NCBI GenBank assembly: GCA_900470965.1
Contig: UCCS01000007.1
Span: forward strand, 44,060 to 92,180
DNA: 48,121 bases
From: Hyphomicrobiales bacterium
Lineage (GTDB): Bacteria > Pseudomonadota > Alphaproteobacteria > Rhizobiales > Rhizobiaceae
Direction of reading: 5' to 3'
Below are positions 1-11,733 of this stretch, in pieces. Made by a program: the position numbers and the translations under genes. Under the pieces are notes generated by a model. It had not been told where the DNA came from, did not search any database, and worked only from the letters and a program-made list of their open reading frames with translations. Position 1 is the first letter of the stretch; every line of letters begins with the position of its first letter.

Positions 1-1
1 C

Positions 2-973
2 GTGCTCGGCGGCGCCTTCCGAGCGGCGCATACGGTGACCTTCATGACCCGCAAGCCCGGCCATCTGCTGATGCCTGGCAGGGAGCTTTGCGGCACGCTC
101 GAGGTCTTCGACATCGGCATCCCCGGACGCATCATCAGGGCGCAGACGGATGGCCGTCTGGACGAGAATACACCTGCCGCATGGCGCGCTGTCATTCCGA
201 CCGAGCAGCTGGAGACCCACAAATATAAGCGTGGTCACCTTGTCGTATTTTCGGGTGAGGCGAGCAAGACGGGCGCCGCCCGCATGTCGGCCATGGCGGG
301 GTTGAAGGCCGGGGCAGGGCTCGTTACCATCGCCGCGCCGACCGAAGCACTTTCCGCCAATAGCGCGCACCTGACAGCCGTCATGCTGCACGCCATTGAT
401 GATGCAGCAGCATTGGCAGGATGGCTGAAGGACACACGCCTTCAAACCTTCGTTCTCGGCCCCGGTTTCGGCATCGGAAAGAAGGCCCGCAAATTCGTAT
501 CCCTACTGCGCGACCGTCATCTCGTTCTCGACGCCGATGGCATCAGCTCCTTCAAGGACGATCCGCAGGCGCTTTTCGAGCTGTTCAAGGGAGTGCCGCG
601 CCTCGTTCTCACGCCGCACGACGGCGAGTTTGCCCGCCTCTTTCCCGATATTGCCGCCGACGAGAAGGCGGGCAAGGTCGACAAGGCGCTCGCCGCTGCC
701 AGCCGCGCCAATGCTGCTATCATCTATAAGGGGGCGGATACCGTTATCGCCTCACCAGACGGCCGGGCGCTGATCAACACCAACGCACCGGTCTGGCTTG
801 CTACCGCCGGCTCCGGCGATGTGCTGGCAGGCATTATCGGCGGTCTGCTCGCCCAGGGCCTGCCGGCCTTCGAGGCCGCGGCCGCTGCTGTCTGGCTGCA
901 TGGAGAGGCAGGCCATCGCGCCGGCAAGGGTCTGACAGCCGAAGACCTCGCCGCGCACGTCTTGCCCTACTGA
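2..973 (+). CDS. nnr: Bifunctional NAD(P)H-hydrate epimerase/dehydratase, C-terminal part (5' truncated by window)
   Basis: The frame is open from the first bases of the window, so the true start lies upstream. About 60 residues of the YjeF N-terminal epimerase domain remain (MTRKPGHLLMPGRELCG region), followed by a complete ribokinase-like YjeF C-terminal domain. That domain repairs damaged NADHX/NADPHX in an ADP-dependent reaction. Visible motifs are KYKRGHLVVFSG, GPGFG, LDADGI, LTPHDGEFARLFP, and the catalytic ATAGSGDVLAGIIGGLLAQG near the C-terminus with the family Asp. The gene ends 4 bases before the stop of the convergent DUF72 gene. Family assignment is secure; only the N-terminus is unseen. 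Confidence 0.93.
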   Translation: MLGGAFRAAHTVTFMTRKPGHLLMPGRELCGTLEVFDIGIPGRIIRAQTDGRLDENTPAAWRAVIPTEQLETHKYKRGHLVVFSGEASKTGAARMSAMAGLKAGAGLVTIAAPTEALSANSAHLTAVMLHAIDDAAALAGWLKDTRLQTFVLGPGFGIGKKARKFVSLLRDRHLVLDADGISSFKDDPQALFELFKGVPRLVLTPHDGEFARLFPDIAADEKAGKVDKALAAASRANAAIIYKGADTVIASPDGRALINTNAPVWLATAGSGDVLAGIIGGLLAQGLPAFEAAAAAVWLHGEAGHRAGKGLTAEDLAAHVLPY

Positions 974-977
974 ATAA

Positions 978-1784
978 TTACTTATCGACCCGCTTCTGCA
1001 GGGCGATCGCCCCGTGCGGCGCATTGACCTTGCCCTCGTGGATCATGAAGGCAAAGACGTCGCGCGGCTCGACCTTGACCTTCCTGTCCTTGTCGATCAG
1101 CGGCAAGTCGTCAGGCACTTTGCCCTCGGCCCAGATCTGCAGCCGCTTGGTCCAGTCTTTCAACTCCGGTTCCGGATAGCAGGTCGGGATATCGTCGGAC
1201 CCTTTCTGCAGCCGCGTATAGACGAAATCCGCTGTCACATCGGCAATCATCGGATAGTCGAAATGCTCGGCGCAGACGGGTGCCACACCATATTTTTCGA
1301 GGAGTGTAATGAATTCCGGCACCTTGAAGGAATCGTGCCTGACTTCCACGACATGGCGCAGCTTCAGCCCGTCCTGCTTTTCCGGCAGCAGCTTCAGGAA
1401 CGCCTCGAAATCATCTGGTTCGAACCTCTTCGTTGGCGCAAACTGCCAGAGCAGCGGGCCGAGATGATCGCCGAGTTCGCTGATGCCGGACGAGAGGAAC
1501 TTCTCCATCGATTCCCAGGCCTCGGCTAGCACACGGCGGTTCGTGGTGTAACGCGTCGCCTTCAGCGAAAAGATGAAGCCGTCAGGCACGTCGGCAGCCC
1601 ATTTGGCGAAAACCGCCGGCTTCTGCGTGCTGTAATAGGTGCCATTGACCTCGATGACCTTCAGCTGGCGGCTGGCATAGTTCAGCTCGTCCTTCTGCTT
1701 GAGATCGGTGGGAAAGAAATGGCCGCGCCACGGCTCGAACGTCCAGCCGCCGATGCCTACGCGGATCGTGCCCGATTTGCTCAT
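978..1784 (-). CDS. DUF72 (YecE-like) family protein
   Basis: A 268-residue cytoplasmic protein of the DUF72 family, which has a TIM-barrel fold and no settled biochemical role. It shows the family hallmarks: an N-terminal RVGIGGWTFEPWRG, then FYSTQK-like and FSLKATRYTTN segments, LGPLLWQFAP, and VEVRHDSF. The ATG is preceded by a clear GAGGAG ribosome site. It sits 24 bases downstream of the GNAT gene on the same strand, so it may be the last gene of a uvrA-GNAT-DUF72 transcription unit. Linkage to uvrA would fit a damage-related role, but that is inference only. Confidence 0.85.
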   Translation of the reverse strand: MSKSGTIRVGIGGWTFEPWRGHFFPTDLKQKDELNYASRQLKVIEVNGTYYSTQKPAVFAKWAADVPDGFIFSLKATRYTTNRRVLAEAWESMEKFLSSGISELGDHLGPLLWQFAPTKRFEPDDFEAFLKLLPEKQDGLKLRHVVEVRHDSFKVPEFITLLEKYGVAPVCAEHFDYPMIADVTADFVYTRLQKGSDDIPTCYPEPELKDWTKRLQIWAEGKVPDDLPLIDKDRKVKVEPRDVFAFMIHEGKVNAPHGAIALQKRVDK

Positions 1785-1808
1785 CTGTTCCTCCTCGCTT
1801 GCGATCTC

Positions 1809-2266
1809 TCAGATCGCACCAACCTTTTTCGTCATATCGACGACGGTCCATCCTGGCCGATAGGGATTGGGCCGGCGACCAGTTTCCTGAAAACCGAAGG
1901 CGGAATAAAGCGCGATGTTCCGCTCCATCCGCGCATTGGTATAGAGCCGCATCTCAGGCGTTTCCCACTCCCGCGCCTTGTCCTCCAGCCAGCGCAGCAT
2001 GGCCACACCATGTCCTGCTCCCTGGAAGTCCGGCGATACCGCGATACTGAAAAGCATCACGTGGTCGGCATGGCGCTCGACGACAGAGAGCCCCGTCACA
2101 GCACCGTCAGCCTCCCGCAGCCAGACTTCGCCGCGCTCAATCCGCGGCTTGTAATCTTCCGTCACTGGAATCGGCGGACAGCCGAACAGATCGGTATAGG
2201 GCTGGTAGGCGGCCGTCGTCAGCGCGACGACGGCGGGCAGGTCCGCAATCGTGGCGAGCCGCATGG

Positions 2267-2270
<4 letters not shown>
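1809..2270 (-). CDS. GNAT family N-acetyltransferase
   Basis: A 153-residue single-domain GNAT acyltransferase that transfers acetyl from acetyl-CoA to an unknown amine. It opens with [16 protein letters not shown], has the core strand [22 protein letters not shown] (the Q-x-x-G-x-G/A acetyl-CoA loop) around residues 70-90, and ends with the typical [16 protein letters not shown] motif. Its ATG lies inside the stop of uvrA (ATGA overlap), so translation is probably coupled. A second in-frame ATG two codons later is possible. The substrate cannot be told from sequence. Confidence 0.88.
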
Positions 2271-5191
<2,921 letters not shown>

Positions 5192-5292
5192 CGTCTCTGC
5201 TTCAGATGGTTTGGGGATAACAGCCCTTATTTAGTGATGCCAGCGGGCGAGTCGAGGCTGAAAGTCCGGAACAACAAAGGTTTTCGATTCTG

Positions 5293-5321
5293 TTGACAGG
5301 ATCATAGCGAATAATTAGAAC
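5293..5321 (+). promoter_or_regulatory. Candidate sigma-70 promoter for ssb
   Basis: A perfect -35 hexamer TTGACA at 5293-5298 is followed after 17 bases by TAGAAC at 5316-5321, a fair -10. The LexA box at 5318-5332 overlaps the -10, the position expected for repression. The hexamers are seen; use of this promoter is inferred. Confidence 0.5.
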
Positions 5322-5332
5322 AAATAAAGAAC
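5318..5332. promoter_or_regulatory. LexA (SOS) box between uvrA and ssb
   Basis: The top strand reads GAACAAATAAAGAAC, i.e. GTTC-N7-GTTC on the bottom strand, which is exactly the alphaproteobacterial LexA operator (different from the E. coli CTG-N10-CAG box). It sits 127 bases upstream of uvrA and 114 bases upstream of ssb, so one operator could control both divergent genes. Confidence 0.88.
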
Positions 5333-5445
5333 AAAATTCCTTGTGGATTAAGAGGGGCTGGATGCGCATCGCTTGTCCTCTATGGTTTAAGGTGCGCCGA
5401 TGATTTTTGAACGCCGCCGGTCAGGGCGGCAGTAAGGTGAATGAT

Positions 5446-6009
5446 ATGGCTGGCAGTGTGAACAAGGTAATTCTTATCGGAAACGTGGGCGCCGACCCCG
5501 AAATCCGGCGCACGCAGGATGGCCGGCCGATCGCCAATCTTCGCATCGCGACCTCGGAAACCTGGCGCGACCGCAATTCTGGCGAGCGCCGCGAAAAAAC
5601 CGAATGGCACACGGTGGTGGTCTTCAACGAAGGCCTCTGCAAGGTGGTCGAGCAATATGTGAAGAAGGGCGCCAAGCTCTATATCGAAGGCGCTCTGCAG
5701 ACACGCAAGTGGCAGGACCAGACCGGCAACGACCGCTACTCGACGGAAATCGTGCTGCAGGGTTTCAATTCGACGCTGACGATGCTCGACGGGCGCGGTG
5801 GTGAGGGCGGCGGTGCTGGCTCCGGCTTCGGCGGCGGCCGTGGCGGCGACGATTTCGGTGGCGGTGGTTATGGCGACGATTACGGCGCACCCGCTCCAGC
5901 GTCCGGTGGTGGTCGCAGCGGTGGTGGTCGTAGCGGCGGAAGCAGCGGCAGCGGTAGCGCTGGCGGCGGCAACTTCTCGCGGGATCTCGACGACGACATT
6001 CCGTTTTGA
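5446..6009 (+). CDS. ssb: Single-stranded DNA-binding protein
   Basis: A 187-residue SSB that coats single-stranded DNA in replication, recombination and repair. An OB fold covers roughly residues 1-112 ([40 protein letters not shown]). It is followed by a long Gly/Ser-rich linker and the acidic tip DDDIPF that recruits partner proteins. The ATG at 5446 is chosen because AAGGTGA lies 5 bases upstream and the protein then starts like other SSBs; a TTG at 5407 is rejected. A short hairpin (GCCGCC/GGCGGC) lies just before the ribosome site. Expected to be SOS-controlled through the shared LexA box. Confidence 0.97.
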   Translation: MAGSVNKVILIGNVGADPEIRRTQDGRPIANLRIATSETWRDRNSGERREKTEWHTVVVFNEGLCKVVEQYVKKGAKLYIEGALQTRKWQDQTGNDRYSTEIVLQGFNSTLTMLDGRGGEGGGAGSGFGGGRGGDDFGGGGYGDDYGAPAPASGGGRSGGGRSGGSSGSGSAGGGNFSRDLDDDIPF

Positions 6010-6027
6010 TCGGTCTTATTCAGTAGT

Positions 6028-6052
6028 AAACGGCGCCCTCGGGCGCCGTTTT
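6028..6052. terminator. Bidirectional rho-independent terminator (ssb / marC-like)
   Basis: A 10-bp inverted repeat (AAACGGCGCC...GGCGCCGTTT, 4-base loop) ends in TTTT on the top strand and is preceded by AAA, giving T residues on the bottom strand. It lies between the convergent ssb and MarC-family genes. Confidence 0.85.
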
Positions 6053-6699
6053 CATGTCGGCGTGGCGCTGATCAGGTTGAGAGCAGATTTCGCACCGTCG
6101 ACAACGAACTGCGCGGCGAGTGCGGCCAGGATCACGCCGAGAAGACGGGTCAGGATCGCCCGGCCGGTGACGCCGAGGAAGCGGTCGAGCCGGTCAGCCA
6201 GGAAAAGCACCACCAGCGTGATCAGCAGGCAGGCGGCAATGACGCCGATCAGCTGCGCCCGCTCGACGGTGGAGGGCAGAGTCCCTCCGAGCAGGATCGT
6301 CGCCGAAATGGCGCCCGGCCCGGCAATCAGCGGCAGTGCCAGCGGGAAGACGGCAATATTCTCGATATGATCCTTTGTAATCGCAACTTCCGTGGTCTTT
6401 TCCTTGCGGTCCTGGCGCTTCTCGAAAACCATTTCGAAGGCGATCCAGAAAAGCAGCAATCCGCCCGCAAGCCGGAAGGCGCCGATGGAAATGCCGAGCA
6501 CGCCGAGCACGCTGGAGCCGAACAGGGCGAAAACGGCAAGGATGATGAAAGCGATCGTCACACCGCGCAGCGCCACCTGCTTTCGCTCCGGGCGGCTCAT
6601 GCCGACGGTGAGGCCGAGAAAGAGCGGGGCAAGTCCCGGCGGATCGATGGTGACGAGAAGCGTCGTGAACGCGTTGATCAGTTGGTCGGCGCTTGCCAT
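6052..6699 (-). CDS. MarC family integral membrane protein
   Basis: A 215-residue inner-membrane protein with about six hydrophobic helices. It matches the MarC/UPF0056 family: LLVTIDPPGLAPLFLGLT near the N-terminus, RLAGGLLLFWIAFEMV mid-protein, and PLALPLIAGPGAISATILL. The family once carried the name multiple antibiotic resistance, but its function is unknown. The frame is open further upstream, but the ATG at 6699 is preceded by GGAGAAGCG and gives the normal family N-terminus. It is convergent with ssb and divergent from gyrA. Confidence 0.88.
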   Translation of the reverse strand: MASADQLINAFTTLLVTIDPPGLAPLFLGLTVGMSRPERKQVALRGVTIAFIILAVFALFGSSVLGVLGISIGAFRLAGGLLLFWIAFEMVFEKRQDRKEKTTEVAITKDHIENIAVFPLALPLIAGPGAISATILLGGTLPSTVERAQLIGVIAACLLITLVVLFLADRLDRFLGVTGRAILTRLLGVILAALAAQFVVDGAKSALNLISATPT

Positions 6700-6797
6700 C
6701 GCTTCTCCAAAACCCCATATAGATGCTTGTTTTTCATGATTGTGCTGTGCCGATTCCGATTTGGCAAATGCATGATCGCTGATTGTCTCCCTGCCAT

Positions 6798-6879
6798 GGG
6801 CAAATACCATGATTTGCCCTCTTTCGAACGCAAAAGCCTGTTCAAAACCCCTGGCCAAATTGGCGTGGGAACAGGCTTT
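6798..6879 (+). other. Palindrome-rich leader upstream of gyrA
   Basis: Two inverted repeats are seen. GGGCAAAT (6798-6805) pairs with ATTTGCCC (6812-6819) across 6 bases. AAAGCCTGTTC (6833-6843) pairs perfectly with GAACAGGCTTT (6869-6879), and a smaller palindrome GCCAAATTGGC is nested in its 25-base loop. The second ends 45 bases before the gyrA start. They may be protein-binding sites or an RNA hairpin; which one cannot be told. Confidence 0.6.
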
Positions 6880-6924
6880 CCGCTATAAATCTTCGAGTGA
6901 TTCTAGAAGAGAACGTGAACCGTT

Positions 6925-9726
6925 TTGACTGAGCAAACACCCCCCGGCGGCGGGAAGCTCCCGCCAGGCATCGAGCCCATCTCCATTATGGAGGAAATGC
7001 AGCGGTCGTATCTCGATTACGCCATGAGCGTGATCGTGTCGCGTGCGCTGCCCGACGTGCGCGATGGCCTGAAGCCCGTGCATCGGCGCATCCTTTACGG
7101 CATGTCCGAGCTCGGCATCGACTGGAACAAGAAATACGTCAAATGCGCCCGCGTTACCGGGGACGTGATGGGTAAATACCATCCGCACGGCAATGCCGCG
7201 ATTTATGACGCGCTCGCCCGCATGGCGCAGCATTGGTCGTTGAGGCTGCCGCTGATCGACGGCCAGGGCAATTTCGGCTCGGTCGACGGTGACCCGCCGG
7301 CGGCCGAACGTTACACCGAATGCCGCCTGCAGAAGGCCGCCCATTCGCTGCTCGACGACCTCGATAAGGAAACGGTCGACTTCCGCGACAACTATGACGG
7401 CACGCTGTCAGAGCCGGTCGTAGTGCCTGCCAAGTTCCCGAACCTCCTGGTCAACGGCGCAGGCGGCATCGCCGTCGGCATGGCGACGAATATCCCGCCG
7501 CATAACCTGTCTGAAGTCATCGACGCCTGCATCGCGCTGATCAATGATCCGGCAATCGAACTGCCGGAGCTGATGCAGATCATTCCCGGTCCGGATTTCC
7601 CGACCGGCGCCAAGATCCTCGGCCGCGCCGGTATTCGCTCGGCCTATGAAACCGGCCGTGGTTCGGTCATCATGCGCGGTGTTGCAACCATCGAGCCGAT
7701 GCGCGGCGATCGCGAACAGATCATCATCACCGAAATTCCCTATCAGGTGAACAAGGCGACAATGATCGAGAAGATGGCCGAACTGGTGCGCGAGAAGCGC
7801 ATCGAAGGCATCTCCGATCTGCGCGACGAATCCGACCGTCAGGGCTACCGCGTCGTCGTCGAGTTGAAGCGCGACGCCAATGCCGACGTGATCTTGAACC
7901 AGCTCTACCGCTACACGCCGCTGCAGACCTCCTTCGGCTGCAACATGGTGGCGCTGAACGGCGGCAAGCCGGAACAGCTGACGCTGCTCGACATGCTCCG
8001 CGCTTTCGTCTCCTTCCGTGAGGAGGTCGTTAGCCGGAGAACGAAGTTCCTGCTTCGCAAGGCGCGTGAGCGCGCCCACGTCTTGGTGGGTCTCGCAATC
8101 GCCGTCGCCAATATCGACGAAGTCATCCGCGTTATCCGTCAGGCTCCGGACCCGCAGTCCGCCCGCGAAGAACTAATGACCCGCCGCTGGCCGGCGGAGG
8201 ACGTCGAAAGCCTGATCCGTCTCATCGACGATCCGCGTCATCGCATCAACGAAGATCTGACCTACAATCTCTCGGAAGAGCAGGCTCGCGCGATCCTCGA
8301 ACTCCGTCTGGCCCGCCTGACGGCTCTTGGCCGCGACGAAATCGGCGACGAACTCAATAAGATAGGCGAGGAAATCAAGGACTACCTCGATATCCTGTCG
8401 TCGCGCGTGCGCATCCAGACGATCGTCAAGGACGAGCTGACCTCTGTCCGTGACGAGTTCGGCACACCGCGTCGCACCGAGATCATCGATGGCGGCCTTG
8501 AGATGGACGATGAGGATCTCATCGCCCGCGAAGACATGGTCGTGACAGTCTCACACCTCGGCTATATCAAGCGCGTGCCGCTGGCGACCTACCGAGCGCA
8601 GCGCCGCGGCGGCAAGGGCCGTTCGGGCATGACTACCCGCGATGAAGATTTTGTTAGCCGGCTATTCGTGGTCAATACTCACACGCCGGTTCTGTTCTTC
8701 TCCTCGCGCGGAATCGTCTACAAGGAAAAGGTCTGGCGCCTGCCGATCGGCACCCCGACCTCGCGCGGCAAGGCGTTGATCAATATGCTGCCGCTGGCGT
8801 CAGGCGAACGCATAACCACCATCCTGCCGCTGCCTGAGGACGAGGATAGCTGGGACAACCTCGACGTCATGTTCTCGACGACACGGGGCACGGTCCGTCG
8901 CAACAAGCTGTCGGACTTCGTCCAGGTGAACCGCAACGGCAAGATTGCCATGAAGCTTGACGAGGAGGGCGATGAAATCCTCTCTGTTGAGACCTGCACG
9001 GATCAGGACGACGTTCTGCTGACGACAGCGCTCGGCCAGTGCATCCGCTTCCCGGTCGATGACGTCCGCGTCTTTGCCGGCCGCAACTCGATCGGTGTGC
9101 GCGGCATCAATCTCGGCAGTGGCGACAGCATCATCTCGATGACGATCGTCGGCCATGTCGATGCCGAGCCGTGGGAACGCGCAGCTTACCTCAAGCGTTC
9201 CGCCGCCGAACGGCGTGCGACGGGCGTGGATGAAGAGGATATCGCTCTGGTCGGCGAGGAAGTCACCGAAGAGGGACAGCTCTCTGAGGAGCGCTACGAA
9301 GAGCTGAAGGCACGCGAACAGTTCGTGTTGACGGTTTCGGAAAAGGGCTTCGGCAAGCGCTCGTCCTCCTACGATTTCCGCATCTCTGGCCGGGGCGGCA
9401 AGGGTATCCGCGCCACCGATACGTCGAAAACCGGCGAAATCGGCGAACTGGTCGCCGCCTTCCCGATCGACGATGGCGATCAGATCATGCTCGTCTCGGA
9501 TGGCGGTCAGCTGATCCGCGTTCCGGTCGGCGGCATCCGTATCGCCAGCCGCGCGACGAAGGGCGTGACAATCTTCTCCACTGCCAAGGATGAGAAGGTC
9601 GTCTCGGTCGAGCGCATCAGCGAGCCGGAAGAAGAAGAGACGACGGAAAACGGTGACGAAGCCGTGGTTTCCGAAGGCGAAGCTCCTGCAGCGGGCGAAG
9701 CCGACGAAACCCCATCGGCTGAATAA
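6925..9726 (+). CDS. gyrA: DNA gyrase subunit A
   Basis: A 933-residue GyrA, the DNA-breaking and rejoining subunit of gyrase, which introduces negative supercoils. The catalytic tyrosine is Y130 ([10 protein letters not shown]); the quinolone-resistance region is [12 protein letters not shown] at 84-95; the GyrA box QRRGGKG lies in the C-terminal beta-pinwheel. There is an alphaproteobacterial insert with a charged stretch around residues 755-800 and a long acidic tail. The TTG start at 6925 is chosen because it gives the family N-terminus [17 protein letters not shown] lies about 12 bases upstream, a loose spacing. Position 91, equivalent to E. coli Ser83, is alanine. Confidence 0.97.
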   Translation: MTEQTPPGGGKLPPGIEPISIMEEMQRSYLDYAMSVIVSRALPDVRDGLKPVHRRILYGMSELGIDWNKKYVKCARVTGDVMGKYHPHGNAAIYDALARMAQHWSLRLPLIDGQGNFGSVDGDPPAAERYTECRLQKAAHSLLDDLDKETVDFRDNYDGTLSEPVVVPAKFPNLLVNGAGGIAVGMATNIPPHNLSEVIDACIALINDPAIELPELMQIIPGPDFPTGAKILGRAGIRSAYETGRGSVIMRGVATIEPMRGDREQIIITEIPYQVNKATMIEKMAELVREKRIEGISDLRDESDRQGYRVVVELKRDANADVILNQLYRYTPLQTSFGCNMVALNGGKPEQLTLLDMLRAFVSFREEVVSRRTKFLLRKARERAHVLVGLAIAVANIDEVIRVIRQAPDPQSAREELMTRRWPAEDVESLIRLIDDPRHRINEDLTYNLSEEQARAILELRLARLTALGRDEIGDELNKIGEEIKDYLDILSSRVRIQTIVKDELTSVRDEFGTPRRTEIIDGGLEMDDEDLIAREDMVVTVSHLGYIKRVPLATYRAQRRGGKGRSGMTTRDEDFVSRLFVVNTHTPVLFFSSRGIVYKEKVWRLPIGTPTSRGKALINMLPLASGERITTILPLPEDEDSWDNLDVMFSTTRGTVRRNKLSDFVQVNRNGKIAMKLDEEGDEILSVETCTDQDDVLLTTALGQCIRFPVDDVRVFAGRNSIGVRGINLGSGDSIISMTIVGHVDAEPWERAAYLKRSAAERRATGVDEEDIALVGEEVTEEGQLSEERYEELKAREQFVLTVSEKGFGKRSSSYDFRISGRGGKGIRATDTSKTGEIGELVAAFPIDDGDQIMLVSDGGQLIRVPVGGIRIASRATKGVTIFSTAKDEKVVSVERISEPEEEETTENGDEAVVSEGEAPAAGEADETPSAE

Positions 9727-9747
9727 TTCACCACTTTCTCATTGCGG

Positions 9748-9776
9748 ACCGGGCGGCCCCTGCCGCCCGGTTTTTT
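9748..9776 (+). terminator. Rho-independent terminator of gyrA
   Basis: A perfect 10-bp stem ACCGGGCGGC / GCCGCCCGGT with loop CCCT is followed by a run of T. It lies 21 bases after the gyrA stop. Confidence 0.93.
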
Positions 9777-9821
9777 ATTGCGCTATGAAGAGCTTGCCGA
9801 TTCATCCGGAGGGGGAATGTT

Positions 9822-11315
9822 GTGGGCAGGTGGACAAGGCGAGGGGTGCTGGCCGGCATTTCGGCCGCAGCCGGTGTGGCGGCGGGGCGTTTTTTACTTC
9901 AGCCGCAAAGCGATCCCGGACCAGCCTTTCCAGCGGAACTTCGCATTGAAGATGGCGCGACCATTCTCAATGATGCCGGAGAACTGACACCGACCCGGGT
10001 TGCGGCACATCTGACCGTCAAGGAGCCGCCGCAGGAGGCCATGATCGGCCGGTTGCGCGCGGCGCTCGCTGAAGCCGTCAAGGCAAACAGGCCCTTCATC
10101 GCCAGCGCCGCGCGCCATTCGATGGGCGGCCAGAGCCTTGTCGAGAATGGTACGGCACTGACGCTCGATCAGGATTGGCTGGAGGCAGATACAGCCGCCA
10201 AGACCTACCGTGTCGCTGCCGGCGCACGTTGGTCGACGATCATTTCCAAGCTCGATAGAATCGGCTTTTCGCCCGCCGTCATGCAGTCCAACAACGACTT
10301 CGGCGTTGCCAGCACCTTTTCGGTCAATGCCCATGGCTGGCCCGTTCCATTCAGTGCTTGCGGCAGCACCGTCCGTTCCATCAGGTTGATGACGGTGGAC
10401 GGCAATCTGCTGACCTGCTCACGCACGGAGAATGCGGAGTTCTTCAACCATGCCATGGGCGGATACGGCCTTTTCGGTGTCATCACCGAGCTTGAGCTCG
10501 ACATGGTGCCGAATGTGCTCCTTGAGCCGACCTTCGAGCATCTGGCGGGCGAGTATCTCGGACGGCGCTTTACCGAAGTTCTGGCGAGCGATAGCGCGAT
10601 CAACATGGCCTATGGCCGAATGGATGTTTCGCTTGATCGTTTCTTTGAAGAGGCGCTGCTGATCACCTATCGCGCCGCTCCGGACCAGACGAAAATACCT
10701 CCGGCCTCCGGTTCCGGTTTCATCAGCCACGTGTCTCGTGAAATCTTCCGGGCGCAGCTCGGTTCGGATACGGCCAAACATCTTCGCTGGTGGACCGAGG
10801 CTGTCATCAATCCATCGCTTGCGGCGCAGGCGACGCGCAACAGCCTGATGAACGAACCCGTCGTCACGCTCGATGACCGGGATCCGTCCCGCACGGATAT
10901 CCTGCATGAATATTTCGTCTCACCGTTCCGCTTCGCTGATTTCGTTGCAGCCTGCCAGGATGTCATTCCGGCTTCCTATCAACAGCTCTTCAACATCACG
11001 CTGCGCTATGTCGATACTGATCGCGACAGTGTGTTGGCTTACGCTGCGGAACCCCGCATTGCCGCGGTCATGCTCTTCTCGCAGGAAAAGACGGTCAGGG
11101 GCGAAGCCGACATGCAGCGCATGACGGAAGCGCTTATCGAGCGCGTGCTCGCAATCGGCGGCAACTACTATCTGCCGTATCGGCCGCATGCCCGATTGGA
11201 TCAGTTTACCCGCGCCTATCCCCGCGCTGGGGAATTTGCAGCTGCCAAGCGTCAGCTGGATCCCGGCCTTACCTTCCGCAATCATTTCTGGGATCGCTAT
11301 CTCGGAAGCCTCTAG
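9822..11315 (+). CDS. FAD-binding oxidoreductase (PCMH type) with Tat-type signal
   Basis: A 497-residue FAD-linked oxidase/dehydrogenase. The N-terminus GRWTRRGVLAGISAAAGVAA is a twin-arginine signal or anchor, so the enzyme should be exported folded with its cofactor. The FAD domain shows IASAARHSMGGQSL (pyrophosphate loop), VAAGARWSTIISKL, and GVASTFSVNAHGW around residues 90-180. The C-terminus LTFRNHFWDRYLGSL resembles sugar/aldonolactone and VAO-family oxidases. The GTG start follows GGAGGGGG. It leads a compact operon with three envelope proteins. Substrate is unknown; no covalent-flavin histidine is assigned here. Confidence 0.82.
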   Translation: MGRWTRRGVLAGISAAAGVAAGRFLLQPQSDPGPAFPAELRIEDGATILNDAGELTPTRVAAHLTVKEPPQEAMIGRLRAALAEAVKANRPFIASAARHSMGGQSLVENGTALTLDQDWLEADTAAKTYRVAAGARWSTIISKLDRIGFSPAVMQSNNDFGVASTFSVNAHGWPVPFSACGSTVRSIRLMTVDGNLLTCSRTENAEFFNHAMGGYGLFGVITELELDMVPNVLLEPTFEHLAGEYLGRRFTEVLASDSAINMAYGRMDVSLDRFFEEALLITYRAAPDQTKIPPASGSGFISHVSREIFRAQLGSDTAKHLRWWTEAVINPSLAAQATRNSLMNEPVVTLDDRDPSRTDILHEYFVSPFRFADFVAACQDVIPASYQQLFNITLRYVDTDRDSVLAYAAEPRIAAVMLFSQEKTVRGEADMQRMTEALIERVLAIGGNYYLPYRPHARLDQFTRAYPRAGEFAAAKRQLDPGLTFRNHFWDRYLGSL

Positions 11316-11325
11316 GGAGATCATG

Positions 11326-11733
11326 ATGTCCAGGCTTCGGCTGATTGCTGCGCTTTATACAGTGGCTCTGCTCTTTGCGGCCACATTGAATTACATTCCG
11401 GGACTGACGGATGCGGAGGCGCGCGCATTCGGCATCTTTGCGCTCGATATCTATGACGACAGCCTGCACCTGGCCTCGGCTGCCTGGGCCGGCATCGCAG
11501 CCTTCCTGTCGGCCCGGGCGTCCCGAAACTTTCTTTTCTATTTCGGCCTGCTCTATTTCAGCGATGGTCTGCTTGGACTGATCACCGGGTCGGGTTACCT
11601 TGATCTCGGCATCGTCAACTACGGCATTCAGGATCTTCCCTTTACGTTCAAGATCCTCGCCAACCTGCCGCATCTCTTTCTTGGCGGTGTGGGAATCGCA
11701 TCCAGCTATATCTTCCGCCGCGAGGCCCCGTGA
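11326..11733 (+). CDS. Small integral membrane protein (DUF4383-like)
   Basis: A 135-residue protein with four predicted membrane helices. The pattern LNYIPGLTD..., a central LHLASAAWAGIAAFL and YFGLLYFSDGLLGLI resembles DUF4383 membrane proteins, whose role is unknown. Two ATGs lie side by side at 11323 and 11326; the second is preferred because AGGGAG is then 6 bases away. It starts 10 bases after the FAD oxidoreductase and its stop overlaps the next gene, so it is cotranscribed. It could be a membrane partner or electron acceptor docking protein for the oxidoreductase (inference). Confidence 0.75.
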   Translation: MSRLRLIAALYTVALLFAATLNYIPGLTDAEARAFGIFALDIYDDSLHLASAAWAGIAAFLSARASRNFLFYFGLLYFSDGLLGLITGSGYLDLGIVNYGIQDLPFTFKILANLPHLFLGGVGIASSYIFRREAP

